Shown piece after piece: positions 54,622 to 64,000 of a stretch of 64,000 nucleotides of DNA. The stretch is taken from NCBI RefSeq assembly GCF_014202395.1, contig NZ_JACHGQ010000010.1, positions 1 through 64,000 on the forward strand, read 5' to 3'. The notes beneath the pieces were generated by a model, which searched no databases, was not told the DNA's origin, and saw nothing but the letters and a program-made list of their open reading frames with translations. This stretch comes from Histophilus somni. Lineage in GTDB: Bacteria; Pseudomonadota; Gammaproteobacteria; Enterobacterales; Pasteurellaceae. Numbering within the stretch: position 1 is the stretch's first letter; the number at the start of each line of letters is the position of its first letter. The position numbers and the translations under genes were made by a program.

Positions 54622-55440
54622 TTAATTAAATTGAAAGATTTTTTTCCAATCGGCAAATATGTCCGATACCATAATAAAATCAGGATTTATTAAACTCGGT
54701 CGTTTGTTATAAGTTAGGGCGTTGAATTGGGTATCACGGATTCCTCCGCCTATTTCGGATAAAATGGCTTCCGCAGCAGCTGTGTCCCATTCACCGGTTT
54801 GTCCCAGTCGAATATAGCAATCTGCACTTCCTTCTGCAACCAGTGCGGTTTTTAAACCGCTAGAACCATAAGTAATAAATTCGTATTGATAATTCGGGTT
54901 CAAAACTGACCGCACTTTTTGTGCTGCACTTTTTGAACCTACCGCAATTTTTACTCTGTGGTTTAAGTCAATCTCTCTGGCTGACAAGGTTTGTAGATAA
55001 TGTTCAGTTTGCTTATAAGCACCATGACCTTGCAGAGCATAATAAGTTTGTTTTAATACGGGAGCATGAATAATACCTAATATGCTCCTATTTTGATGAA
55101 CCAATGCAATGAGAACAGCGAATTGATCTGTTCGATTGATAAATTGTTGAGTGCCATCTAGGGGATCAATCAACCAATAAGTACTCCATTGTCGACGATG
55201 TGAAAAAGGAATTTGACAGTTTTCTTCCGATAAAACAGGGATATGTGGTGTAAGTGCGGTTAATTTTTCGATGAGAAATTGGTTGACAAATAAATCTGCG
55301 TTTGTGACGGGCGTATTATCCGATTTTGTTTTGATCTGAAACTCAATCGTTCCGTCATAAAAACGATTGAGATGCGTCCCTGCTTGATAAGCAATTTGTA
55401 AAACCTTTTCCAGTAATACCCGACTTTTCAATTCATTCAT
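54622..55440 (-). CDS. cysQ: 3'(2'),5'-bisphosphate nucleotidase CysQ
   Basis: CysQ removes phosphate from 3'-phosphoadenosine 5'-phosphate, a by-product of sulfate assimilation, and belongs to the Li+-sensitive inositol-monophosphatase family. The 272-residue protein has VTNADLFVNQFL, the metal-binding LIDPLDGTQQF and GEWDTAAAEAIL. The ATG at 55440 behind AAGGGAAG was chosen; an upstream extension of 52 codons would run into the divergent hslR gene. Confidence 0.92.
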   Translation of the reverse strand: MNELKSRVLLEKVLQIAYQAGTHLNRFYDGTIEFQIKTKSDNTPVTNADLFVNQFLIEKLTALTPHIPVLSEENCQIPFSHRRQWSTYWLIDPLDGTQQFINRTDQFAVLIALVHQNRSILGIIHAPVLKQTYYALQGHGAYKQTEHYLQTLSAREIDLNHRVKIAVGSKSAAQKVRSVLNPNYQYEFITYGSSGLKTALVAEGSADCYIRLGQTGEWDTAAAEAILSEIGGGIRDTQFNALTYNKRPSLINPDFIMVSDIFADWKKIFQFN

Positions 55441-55511
55441 AATCTTCCCTTTTACAAATGTCTTTAATCGCCCTATCATACCCCTGATGTTAACTGAATG
55501 AAAAGACAAAT

Positions 55512-55922
55512 ATGGCAAAACAGCATTTACCCAAAGAAAAAGATGATAGCATTCGGCTCGATAAATGGTTATGGGCAGCTCGCTTTTATAAGACACGTAC
55601 TATTGCAAAAGAAATGATTGACGGTGGAAAGGTGCATTATAATAACCAACGTACTAAACCAAATAAAACGGTGGAAATTGGTGCAATACTCAAATTGCGT
55701 CAAGGTAGTGAAGAAAAAGAAGTAGAAGTGCTAGCCCTATCTGCACAACGTCGTGGTGCACCGGAAGCACAATTGTTGTATCGTGAAACCGCTAGGAGTG
55801 TTGAACAGCGAGAGAAAATGGCAATCGCACGTAAGAATAATGCACTTTCTATGCCACACCCAGATCGCCGTCCAAATAAAAAAGAGCGGAGAGATTTATT
55901 GAAGTTTAAGTATCAGGAATAG
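55512..55922 (+). CDS. hslR: ribosome-associated heat-shock protein Hsp15
   Basis: Hsp15 binds free 50S subunits carrying nascent chains, helping rescue stalled translation. The 136-residue protein has an S4 RNA-binding domain (IRLDKWLWAARFYKTRTIAKEMIDGG) and a basic C-terminal tail. It precedes hslO as in E. coli. Confidence 0.94.
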   Translation: MAKQHLPKEKDDSIRLDKWLWAARFYKTRTIAKEMIDGGKVHYNNQRTKPNKTVEIGAILKLRQGSEEKEVEVLALSAQRRGAPEAQLLYRETARSVEQREKMAIARKNNALSMPHPDRRPNKKERRDLLKFKYQE

Positions 55923-55977
55923 CATTCAATTTATAAAGACGATAGATATTGAAAATTTGAATAAACAGGAAAAATAT

Positions 55978-56838
55978 ATGATATATCAAACAGATAATGA
56001 CAAACTTTACCGTTACCTATTTAAAGATCGTGCCGTACGAGGTGAGTGGGTACGTTTGAATAAGACTTTCACCGATACACTTAACTCACATGAATATCCT
56101 CGTATTGTACGGAATTTATTAGGTGAAATGATGGTCGCTACCAATTTATTGACAGCAACTTTAAAATTCAAAGGCAATATTACCATACAAATTCAAGGTA
56201 ACGGTCCGTTAAAATTATTGTTAGTTAACGGCAGTGATAGTCAACAAATCCGTGCATTGGCTCGTTTACAAGATGATGTGTATGATGATATGACCTTATC
56301 AGAGTTAGTCGGCAATGGTATATTAGTAATTACTATAGCCCCAACAAATGGGGAGCGTTATCAAGGAGTGATTGCATTAGATAAACCAACCATTGCAGAG
56401 TGCTTAGAGGATTATTTCATTCGTTCGGAACAGCTACAAACACAATTATTGATTCGTTCCGGTGAATATGAGGGAAAACCTGTTGCTGCTGGATTATTAT
56501 TACAAATCATGCCTGATGGTACCGGTTCACAAGAGGATTTTGAACATCTTGCGACATTAGCTGCAACAGTAAAAAATGAAGAATTATTTGGACTAACTGC
56601 AGAAGAACTATTGTACCGCTTATACCATGAAGAAACTGTGGAGATTTATCCACCAAGTGCGGTGGAATTTCATTGTGGTTGTTCTTTAGAGCGTTCTGGA
56701 TCTGCATTACTTTTGATTTCCGATGATGAAATTGAAAATATTTTAACAGAACATGGCGGTAGTATTGATATGCAATGCGAATGTTGTGGTACACATTATT
56801 TCTTTGATAAAAAAACTATTGAGAAACTTAAAGCATAG
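55978..56838 (+). CDS. hslO: redox-regulated chaperone Hsp33
   Basis: Hsp33 is activated by oxidation, when its zinc is lost and disulfides form. The 286-residue protein ends with the redox switch: FHCGCSLERS (CxC) and MQCECCGTHYF (CxxC, with one extra Cys between). The ATG at 55978 follows CAGGA; a TTG seven codons earlier was rejected. It carries an uptake signal near 56656. Confidence 0.95.
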   Translation: MIYQTDNDKLYRYLFKDRAVRGEWVRLNKTFTDTLNSHEYPRIVRNLLGEMMVATNLLTATLKFKGNITIQIQGNGPLKLLLVNGSDSQQIRALARLQDDVYDDMTLSELVGNGILVITIAPTNGERYQGVIALDKPTIAECLEDYFIRSEQLQTQLLIRSGEYEGKPVAAGLLLQIMPDGTGSQEDFEHLATLAATVKNEELFGLTAEELLYRLYHEETVEIYPPSAVEFHCGCSLERSGSALLLISDDEIENILTEHGGSIDMQCECCGTHYFFDKKTIEKLKA

Positions 56839-56898
56839 ATCTTCACCCAATCTAAATGGAATCTTTCGTTATTTTTGCAGGATAGAATTGCTTAATTC

Positions 56899-56953
56899 TT
56901 GACAATATCACTTTGTGTGATTAGAATTCGGCGTCTATCTTTGTATAGATAGA
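56899..56953 (+). promoter_or_regulatory. str operon promoter and leader hairpin
   Basis: A perfect -35 TTGACA (56899-56904), a 17-base spacer and TAGAAT (56922-56927) form a strong promoter with the GC-rich start region CGGCG. TCTATCT (56934-56940) and AGATAGA (56947-56953) then make a 7-bp hairpin right at the start of the mRNA. Confidence 0.8.
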
Positions 56954-56960
56954 TTATTAA

Positions 56961-57371
<411 letters not shown>

Positions 57372-57423
57372 TGGTTCTCCGTTAAGTAAGGCCAAACGCT
57401 AATTAACAAATTAATTACCATAA

Positions 57424-57972
<549 letters not shown>

Positions 57973-58062
57973 TAGTAGCAAAGTGTTTTTTAGGCTTCAT
58001 CACATTACTATGCGGTGGAGCCTTGTTCATATTTTAAATTTATTCCAAACAAGGAAATAATA

Positions 58063-60165
58063 ATGGCTCGTACAACCCCTATTTCACTTTACCGTAATAT
58101 CGGTATCAGTGCGCATATTGATGCGGGTAAAACAACTACCACTGAGCGTATTTTGTTCTATACAGGTGTAAGTCACAAAATTGGTGAAGTACATGATGGT
58201 GCTGCAACCATGGACTGGATGGAACAAGAACAAGAGCGTGGTATTACTATTACTTCTGCGGCTACAACGGCATTTTGGTCGGGTATGTCGCAACAATTTC
58301 CACAACATCGTATTAATGTAATTGATACTCCGGGACACGTAGACTTTACTATCGAGGTAGAACGTTCAATGCGTGTTCTTGATGGAGCGGTAATGGTTTA
58401 CTGTGCGGTTGGTGGTGTTCAACCTCAATCAGAAACAGTATGGCGTCAAGCTAATAAATATAAAGTACCGCGTATCGCTTTCGTAAATAAAATGGACCGT
58501 ACCGGTGCTAATTTCTTACGTGTTGTTGAGCAAATCAAAACACGTTTAGGTGGCAATGCTGTTCCTCTACAATTGCCTATTGGTGCAGAAGATAATTTCA
58601 AAGGTGTTGTTGATCTAATTAAAATGAAAGCGATCAACTGGAATGAAGCAGACCAAGGGATGACTTTTACCTATGAAGATATTCCTGCAGAGATGCTTGC
58701 TGAATGTGAAAAATGGCGTGCAAACTTAGTTGAAGCCGCTGCCGAATCTTCTGATGAGTTGATGGATAAATTCTTTTCAGGTGATGAGTTAACTGAAGAA
58801 GAAATTAAAAAAGGTTTACGTTTACGTGCATTAAAAACTGAAATTATCCTTGTAACTTGTGGATCAGCATTCAAAAATAAAGGTGTTCAAGCGATGCTTG
58901 ATGCTGTAATTGATTATTTACCGGCACCAACAGATATTGAAGCCATTAAAGGTATTAATCCAGATGAAACAGAAGGTGAGCGTCATGCCAGTGATGATGA
59001 ACCGTTTGCAGCTTTGGCATTTAAAATCGCTACTGACCCATTCGTTGGTAATTTAACATTCTTCCGTGTATATTCCGGTGTTGTTGAATCGGGTGCAACT
59101 GTATTGAATTCTGTAAAAGACAAACGTGAGCGTTTCGGTCGTATCGTGCAAATGCATGCGAATAAACGTGAAGAAATTAAAGAAGTACGTGCAGGAGACA
59201 TCGCAGCCGCAATCGGTCTGAAAGATGTAGGTACCGGTGATACTTTATGTGCAATGGATGCACCAATTATCCTCGAGCGTATGGAATTCCCGGAACCGGT
59301 TATTTCTGTTGCTGTTGAACCAAAAACAAAAGCTGACCAGGAAAAAATGGGTCTTGCATTAGGGCGTCTTGCTCAAGAAGATCCGTCTTTCCGTGTACAC
59401 ACTGATGAAGAGTCAGGTGAAACTATTATTTCAGGTATGGGTGAGTTACACTTGGATATTATCGTTGACCGTATGCGTCGTGAATTCAAGGTCGAAGCAA
59501 ATATCGGTAAACCACAAGTATCTTATCGTGAAACTATCCGCACTCGTGTAAACGATGTTGAAGGAAAACACGCAAAACAATCTGGTGGTCGTGGTCAATA
59601 TGGTCATGTAGTTATTGATTTATACCCTCTAGAACCTGAAGGTCCTGGATATGAATTTGTTAACGAAATTAAAGGTGGGGTAATTCCTGGTGAATATATT
59701 CCAGCTGTTGACAAAGGTATCCAAGAACAACTTAAATCCGGTCCATTAGCTGGATATCCTGTAGTTGATTTAGGTGTTCGTTTACATTTCGGTTCATACC
59801 ATGATGTTGACTCATCTGAACTGGCGTTTAAGCTTGCTGCTTCTCTAGCATTTAAAGCGGCATTTAATAAAGCAAATCCAGTGTTACTTGAGCCAATCAT
59901 GAAAGTGGAAGTTGAAACTCCACCTGATTATGTTGGTGATGTAATTGGTGACTTAAGTCGTCGTCGTGCTATGGTAAGCGGTCAAGAAGCAAACGAATTT
60001 GTTGTGAAAATCAATGCTGAAGTTCCATTAGCAGAGATGTTTGGTTATGCAACGGATCTACGTTCACAAACTCAAGGTCGTGCATCATATTCAATGGAAC
60101 CGTTAAAATATGCTGAAGCACCGAAAAACGTGGCAGATGCAGTAATTGAAGCACGTAAAAAATAA
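58063..60165 (+). CDS. fusA: elongation factor G
   Basis: EF-G drives ribosomal translocation with GTP. The 700-residue protein has G1 [15 protein letters not shown], the switch segment [26 protein letters not shown] and NKMDRTGAN. The ATG at 58063 behind AAGGA gives the family start; a frame 16 codons longer was rejected. Confidence 0.97.
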   Translation: MARTTPISLYRNIGISAHIDAGKTTTTERILFYTGVSHKIGEVHDGAATMDWMEQEQERGITITSAATTAFWSGMSQQFPQHRINVIDTPGHVDFTIEVERSMRVLDGAVMVYCAVGGVQPQSETVWRQANKYKVPRIAFVNKMDRTGANFLRVVEQIKTRLGGNAVPLQLPIGAEDNFKGVVDLIKMKAINWNEADQGMTFTYEDIPAEMLAECEKWRANLVEAAAESSDELMDKFFSGDELTEEEIKKGLRLRALKTEIILVTCGSAFKNKGVQAMLDAVIDYLPAPTDIEAIKGINPDETEGERHASDDEPFAALAFKIATDPFVGNLTFFRVYSGVVESGATVLNSVKDKRERFGRIVQMHANKREEIKEVRAGDIAAAIGLKDVGTGDTLCAMDAPIILERMEFPEPVISVAVEPKTKADQEKMGLALGRLAQEDPSFRVHTDEESGETIISGMGELHLDIIVDRMRREFKVEANIGKPQVSYRETIRTRVNDVEGKHAKQSGGRGQYGHVVIDLYPLEPEGPGYEFVNEIKGGVIPGEYIPAVDKGIQEQLKSGPLAGYPVVDLGVRLHFGSYHDVDSSELAFKLAASLAFKAAFNKANPVLLEPIMKVEVETPPDYVGDVIGDLSRRRAMVSGQEANEFVVKINAEVPLAEMFGYATDLRSQTQGRASYSMEPLKYAEAPKNVADAVIEARKK

Positions 60166-60233
60166 TTTTATTTAATCAACAAAACTCCCCAAATTTGCAC
60201 CGCACTTTTGGGGACTCAATAAAAGGAAACTGA

Positions 60234-61421
<1,188 letters not shown>

Positions 61422-61481
61422 AACACCATTAAATGAACAAAAACAATTCTAAAATTTATAAGGAATTGTAGTTGGAGCATC

Positions 61482-61511
61482 AAAAAGTGAGCAGATTTAT
61501 GCTCACTTTTT
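61482..61511 (+). terminator. intrinsic terminator of the str operon
   Basis: AAAAAGTGAGCA (61482-61493) and TGCTCACTTTTT (61500-61511) form a perfect 12-bp stem with a 6-base loop and a T-run. It lies 60 bases past the tuf stop. Confidence 0.92.
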
Positions 61512-61679
61512 CATTTATAACGTTGTTTAGCCTTAATTTTGGTCGTATTTTTGAAGATCATTACTACTGCAATCTGCATTAAAAGTCTCTGACCCAGTTA
61601 ACTTCTTGTATTTATTATAAGGATTTAACTAGGTTTTGATCACTAATTTTGTTCTTAAGTCTGAATTCCCCTTAGTTTT

Positions 61680-61823
61680 TTATTTATTACTATCTATTAG
61701 CCGACTTCTAATGACAATTTTAGAAATGATCTTGTTTCTATCACTTATTTCTCGAACTGCTAAACTGATTGCCTGATAAGCAATTTCATATAAATTATGA
61801 CCAATACAAGGAACATGAATACC
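61680..61823 (-). pseudogene. decayed C-terminal fragment, possibly LacI-type regulator
   Basis: The 450-base gap between tuf and the esterase gene holds no intact gene. On the minus strand a 47-codon open segment (GIHVPCIGHNLYEIAYQAIS near its start, KIVIRSRLIDSNK at its end) stops at 61680. It is preceded in frame by a stop codon and then by more peptide-like codons (IKIYGDLKKPY). The closing pattern, a helix followed by a strand and RLI, recalls the end of LacI-family sugar regulators. It could be the rest of a lost regulator; assignment is weak. Confidence 0.3.
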
Positions 61824-61874
61824 TTAGTAAGGTTTTTTGAGATCTCCATAGATTTTTATGTTTTCCTTTATTGA

Positions 61875-62627
61875 TTAAATAATCCCCTGTTCCTCTAATT
61901 TTGAGAGGAAAAATGGCATCTGAACTCGCCACCAAGGCCAGTCATGATCCACATCATGACCCCAGTAATCAAACCAACCTTCTATTCCTTTACTGCGAAA
62001 TGCTTCTTCTAAACGTTTTGTATCCGCTATATGTTGTTCTTCCCAAGCACCTTGCCCAACAGCCACAATATAATGATTTTGGCGATAACGTTCTAAGAAC
62101 CAGTTATCATGTTGATTCCATAAATAATCAATTGGCGAGTTAAAATAAACGGTAGAATCACCATGATATTCATGAGTAAAGAAACGTGCGTCGTAAACAC
62201 CGCTCAATGCAATTGCAACATCAAATAAATCCGGATGACGCAAAGCAAAGTTAATTGTATGGAATGCCCCCATACTACAACCTGTCGCAATCATTGCTCC
62301 GTCCCATTTTGATTCATGACGGATTAGTGGAACAAGTTCATTTAAAATATAGCGATCATAAGCATTGTGTGCCTGTGCCATATCATGTCCGGATTTCCAT
62401 TCTGCCAGCCAAGATTCATTATCGAAAGAGTCGGGTGTATAAAATTTAATTAAGCCACGCTCAATAAAAGAACGACAAGCTTCAATCATACCAAAGTTAC
62501 CATATTCATTTTGATTTCCACCGGATGAAGGAAATACAATCACAGGCTTACCCGCATGACCATACACATTAAAGTGCATTTCACGTCCCAATTCACCGCT
62601 CCAATGGCTACGTCTTTCAAAGTGCAT
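61875..62627 (-). CDS. alpha/beta-hydrolase, esterase family
   Basis: A 250-residue serine hydrolase with no signal peptide. The nucleophile elbow GCSMG places the catalytic Ser at residue 118. A histidine-rich end (YWGHDVDHDWPWWR) supplies the likely catalytic His (224 or 228), and an acidic residue follows in GQGAWEEQ. It looks like the putative-esterase (COG4947-type) group, for which I know no established substrate. It starts 60 bases after an ATP-grasp gene on the same strand, so the pair is probably one operon: one enzyme forming and one cleaving, or transferring, an acyl bond. Confidence 0.85.
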   Translation of the reverse strand: MHFERRSHWSGELGREMHFNVYGHAGKPVIVFPSSGGNQNEYGNFGMIEACRSFIERGLIKFYTPDSFDNESWLAEWKSGHDMAQAHNAYDRYILNELVPLIRHESKWDGAMIATGCSMGAFHTINFALRHPDLFDVAIALSGVYDARFFTHEYHGDSTVYFNSPIDYLWNQHDNWFLERYRQNHYIVAVGQGAWEEQHIADTKRLEEAFRSKGIEGWFDYWGHDVDHDWPWWRVQMPFFLSKLEEQGII

Positions 62628-62687
62628 TTATTTTTTTCCTAAAAGTTACAGTAGACAGGGAAATCCTGTCTATAAATTAAAACAAAG

Positions 62688-63866
62688 TTATGCTTTTTGT
62701 TGTGCAAATTGTGCAATTTCATGCATCTGATCTAAAGTTTCTGTGCGAGCTAAAATGCCATGTTCCCCCATAATTTTGGCAAAAACGCCGGGTACAGTTT
62801 GCACACTAATAATATTAGTAGAATATTTTTGTTGCACATCTTCAATGGCGTTTACATAATTCTTATTTGCTTTACGTGAGATATATACCACATTCCATGG
62901 GTGTGTAATATTTGTGTAGAATTTATTTTCTTTCACAATATTGGCGTATTCTCTGAATACATCAAAATCATTTGCATAATTCCACATATCAATAGTCAAG
63001 CCACCGGGTGGGCGACAATTGATTTCTAACGGCATCAAATCACCTGTTTTTTTCACACGGAAAAACTCAAAATGGAAGAAACGCTCACGAACGTTGAAAG
63101 CATCAACACATTTTTGTCCTAATTTAATTAAGTCGGTTGAAATTTCTCGAGGAACGTAATAGAACATATCGTTATCATTTTCTACGGTATCCAATACGCA
63201 CTCGGAATATTCAAGACCGGAATAGAACACAATATTGCCCTCTTTATCGGTTAAACCATCAAAGGTAATAATGTCCCCATCAATAAATTCTTCCATGATG
63301 TATTCAACGTGTGCATTTTTATAAGAAAAAAAGTCCTCTAATTCTTGTACCGACTTAATTTTATAAGTATCGCTTGCACCCACTCCTGAATTTGGCTTAA
63401 TAATCACAGGAAACTTCAATTTTTTAGCTAACTTACGTGCTTCATCATCAGAGTTAAATACTTTTCCCTGAGCAACTTTCAGACCTGCTTGACGAAAAAT
63501 TTCTTTCATTTGTGCTTTGGTTTTGATTGCCAACATATCATCGTTCTTATACCCGGGAACATTAAAATCTGTACGTAATTTTGCATCAAGCTCAAGCCAG
63601 TATTCATTATGAGATTCAATACGATCAATTCGACCATACTTATGTGCAAAATAACCAACAGCACGATAGACTTGCTCGTAGTCTTCCATATTATCAACAC
63701 GATAATATTCCGTTAAGGAATTACGCAAGTTTTCACTTAACTGTTCATAAGGTGTGTCTGCAATACCTAATGTATTAAAACCACACTCCTTTAAACGAAC
63801 GGCAAAAGTTTCAAAGTTTGCAGGAAAATGTGGAGAAATCATCACAAAATTTAATGGTTTTGACAT
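62688..63866 (-). CDS. ATP-grasp ligase of unknown substrate
   Basis: A 392-residue cytoplasmic enzyme with an ATP-grasp fold. A pre-ATP-grasp domain (MSKPLNFVMISPHFPANFE) is followed by the ATP-lysine segment FPVIIKPNSGVGASDTYKI (residues 152-170), the hinge YIMEEFIDGD (189-198), and the metal-binding HFEFF and PLEINCRPPGG (279-289, with Glu281, Asn283 and Arg285). Such enzymes join a carboxylate to an amine or thiol through an acyl-phosphate. Overall it is nearest the carboxylate-amine ligase group; substrate unknown. It is the first visible gene of a pair with the esterase. A -10-like CATAAT lies at 63901-63906. Confidence 0.85.
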   Translation of the reverse strand: MSKPLNFVMISPHFPANFETFAVRLKECGFNTLGIADTPYEQLSENLRNSLTEYYRVDNMEDYEQVYRAVGYFAHKYGRIDRIESHNEYWLELDAKLRTDFNVPGYKNDDMLAIKTKAQMKEIFRQAGLKVAQGKVFNSDDEARKLAKKLKFPVIIKPNSGVGASDTYKIKSVQELEDFFSYKNAHVEYIMEEFIDGDIITFDGLTDKEGNIVFYSGLEYSECVLDTVENDNDMFYYVPREISTDLIKLGQKCVDAFNVRERFFHFEFFRVKKTGDLMPLEINCRPPGGLTIDMWNYANDFDVFREYANIVKENKFYTNITHPWNVVYISRKANKNYVNAIEDVQQKYSTNIISVQTVPGVFAKIMGEHGILARTETLDQMHEIAQFAQQKA

Positions 63867-64000
63867 AATAGCTCCTAAAATAAAAAACGAAATCGCTCGG
63901 ATTATGACATAAATATCATTTATCTGTATATATTCTTTCCAGATATTGTTTAAATTTTGAAAAAATTGTACGCATAAAATAACATTATTGTTATTTTTTT

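Noticed and set aside
55441-55596. Upstream extension of cysQ
   Set aside because: It would overlap the start of hslR on the other strand; the ATG at 55440 has a good ribosome binding site and the family length.

Overview
This window is a stretch of Pasteurellaceae chromosome (gamma-proteobacteria). Three things support this. AT-rich DNA carries about forty copies, by eye, of the Haemophilus-type DNA uptake signal AAGTGCGGT, many as inverted pairs at gene ends. Gene products resemble Haemophilus proteins throughout. Gene neighbourhoods such as mioC-oriC-mnmG-rsmG-atp and nqrABCDEF-apbE-nqrM-mnmA are also typical. I cannot name the species. The genome belongs to a naturally competent lineage, and the competence activator sxy is itself at the left end.

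Layout. 1-1480: a leftward promoter of stable-RNA type, sxy with a hairpin in its leader, then a gene-poor stretch with possible remnants. 1480-7057: the two-subunit Na+/amino-acid importer metPS, lptM-lysA, and divergent cyaY-recQ. 7138-11214: gyrB, zapB, mioC and the replication origin oriC, with DnaA boxes and AT-rich GATC 13-mers. 11215-20839: mnmG-rsmG and the complete F1Fo ATP synthase operon atpIBEFHAGDC. 21028-31162: bolA, the complete Na+-pumping NADH dehydrogenase operon nqrA-F with msrA, its flavin transferase apbE, its iron-maturation factor nqrM, an unknown secreted protein and mnmA. 31246-35488 (minus): torY-torZ-torD, S-/N-oxide respiration. 35750-43688: ilvC, a phosphohexomutase, mutY-yggX-mltC, divergent trmB and a DUF302 protein, and a histidine phosphatase. 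43706-50087: a DASS anion transporter with divergent LysR regulator, yggL, corA-yggT-yggU and mlaA-yfbU. 50256-55440 (minus): cysQ, zwf, pgl, an unknown lipoprotein and gnd, i.e. the oxidative pentose phosphate branch. 55512-61421: hslR-hslO and the str operon rpsL-rpsG-fusA-tuf. 61680-63866 (minus): a decayed fragment and an uncharacterised ATP-grasp ligase plus esterase pair.

How the genes work together. Sodium is a main coupling ion: Na+-NQR exports Na+, while MetPS and the DASS carrier would use the gradient. All maturation factors needed for NQR (ApbE, NqrM) sit in the same cluster. The proton-type ATP synthase (c-ring Asp) and the Tor respiratory branch complete the bioenergetic theme.

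Most notable points: (i) rpsL encodes Arg at codon 43, the classical streptomycin-resistance position that is Lys in wild-type relatives; (ii) corA has a promoter about 240 nt upstream of its start, and the leader contains a possible short ORF and competing hairpins; (iii) an ATP-grasp/esterase pair of unknown product lies at the right end; (iv) inverted uptake signals form hairpins inside the first codons of recQ, and a near-signal pair does the same in rsmG; (v) a compact oriC is visible; (vi) unknown secreted proteins are inserted into the nqr-mnmA and zwf-pgl-gnd clusters.
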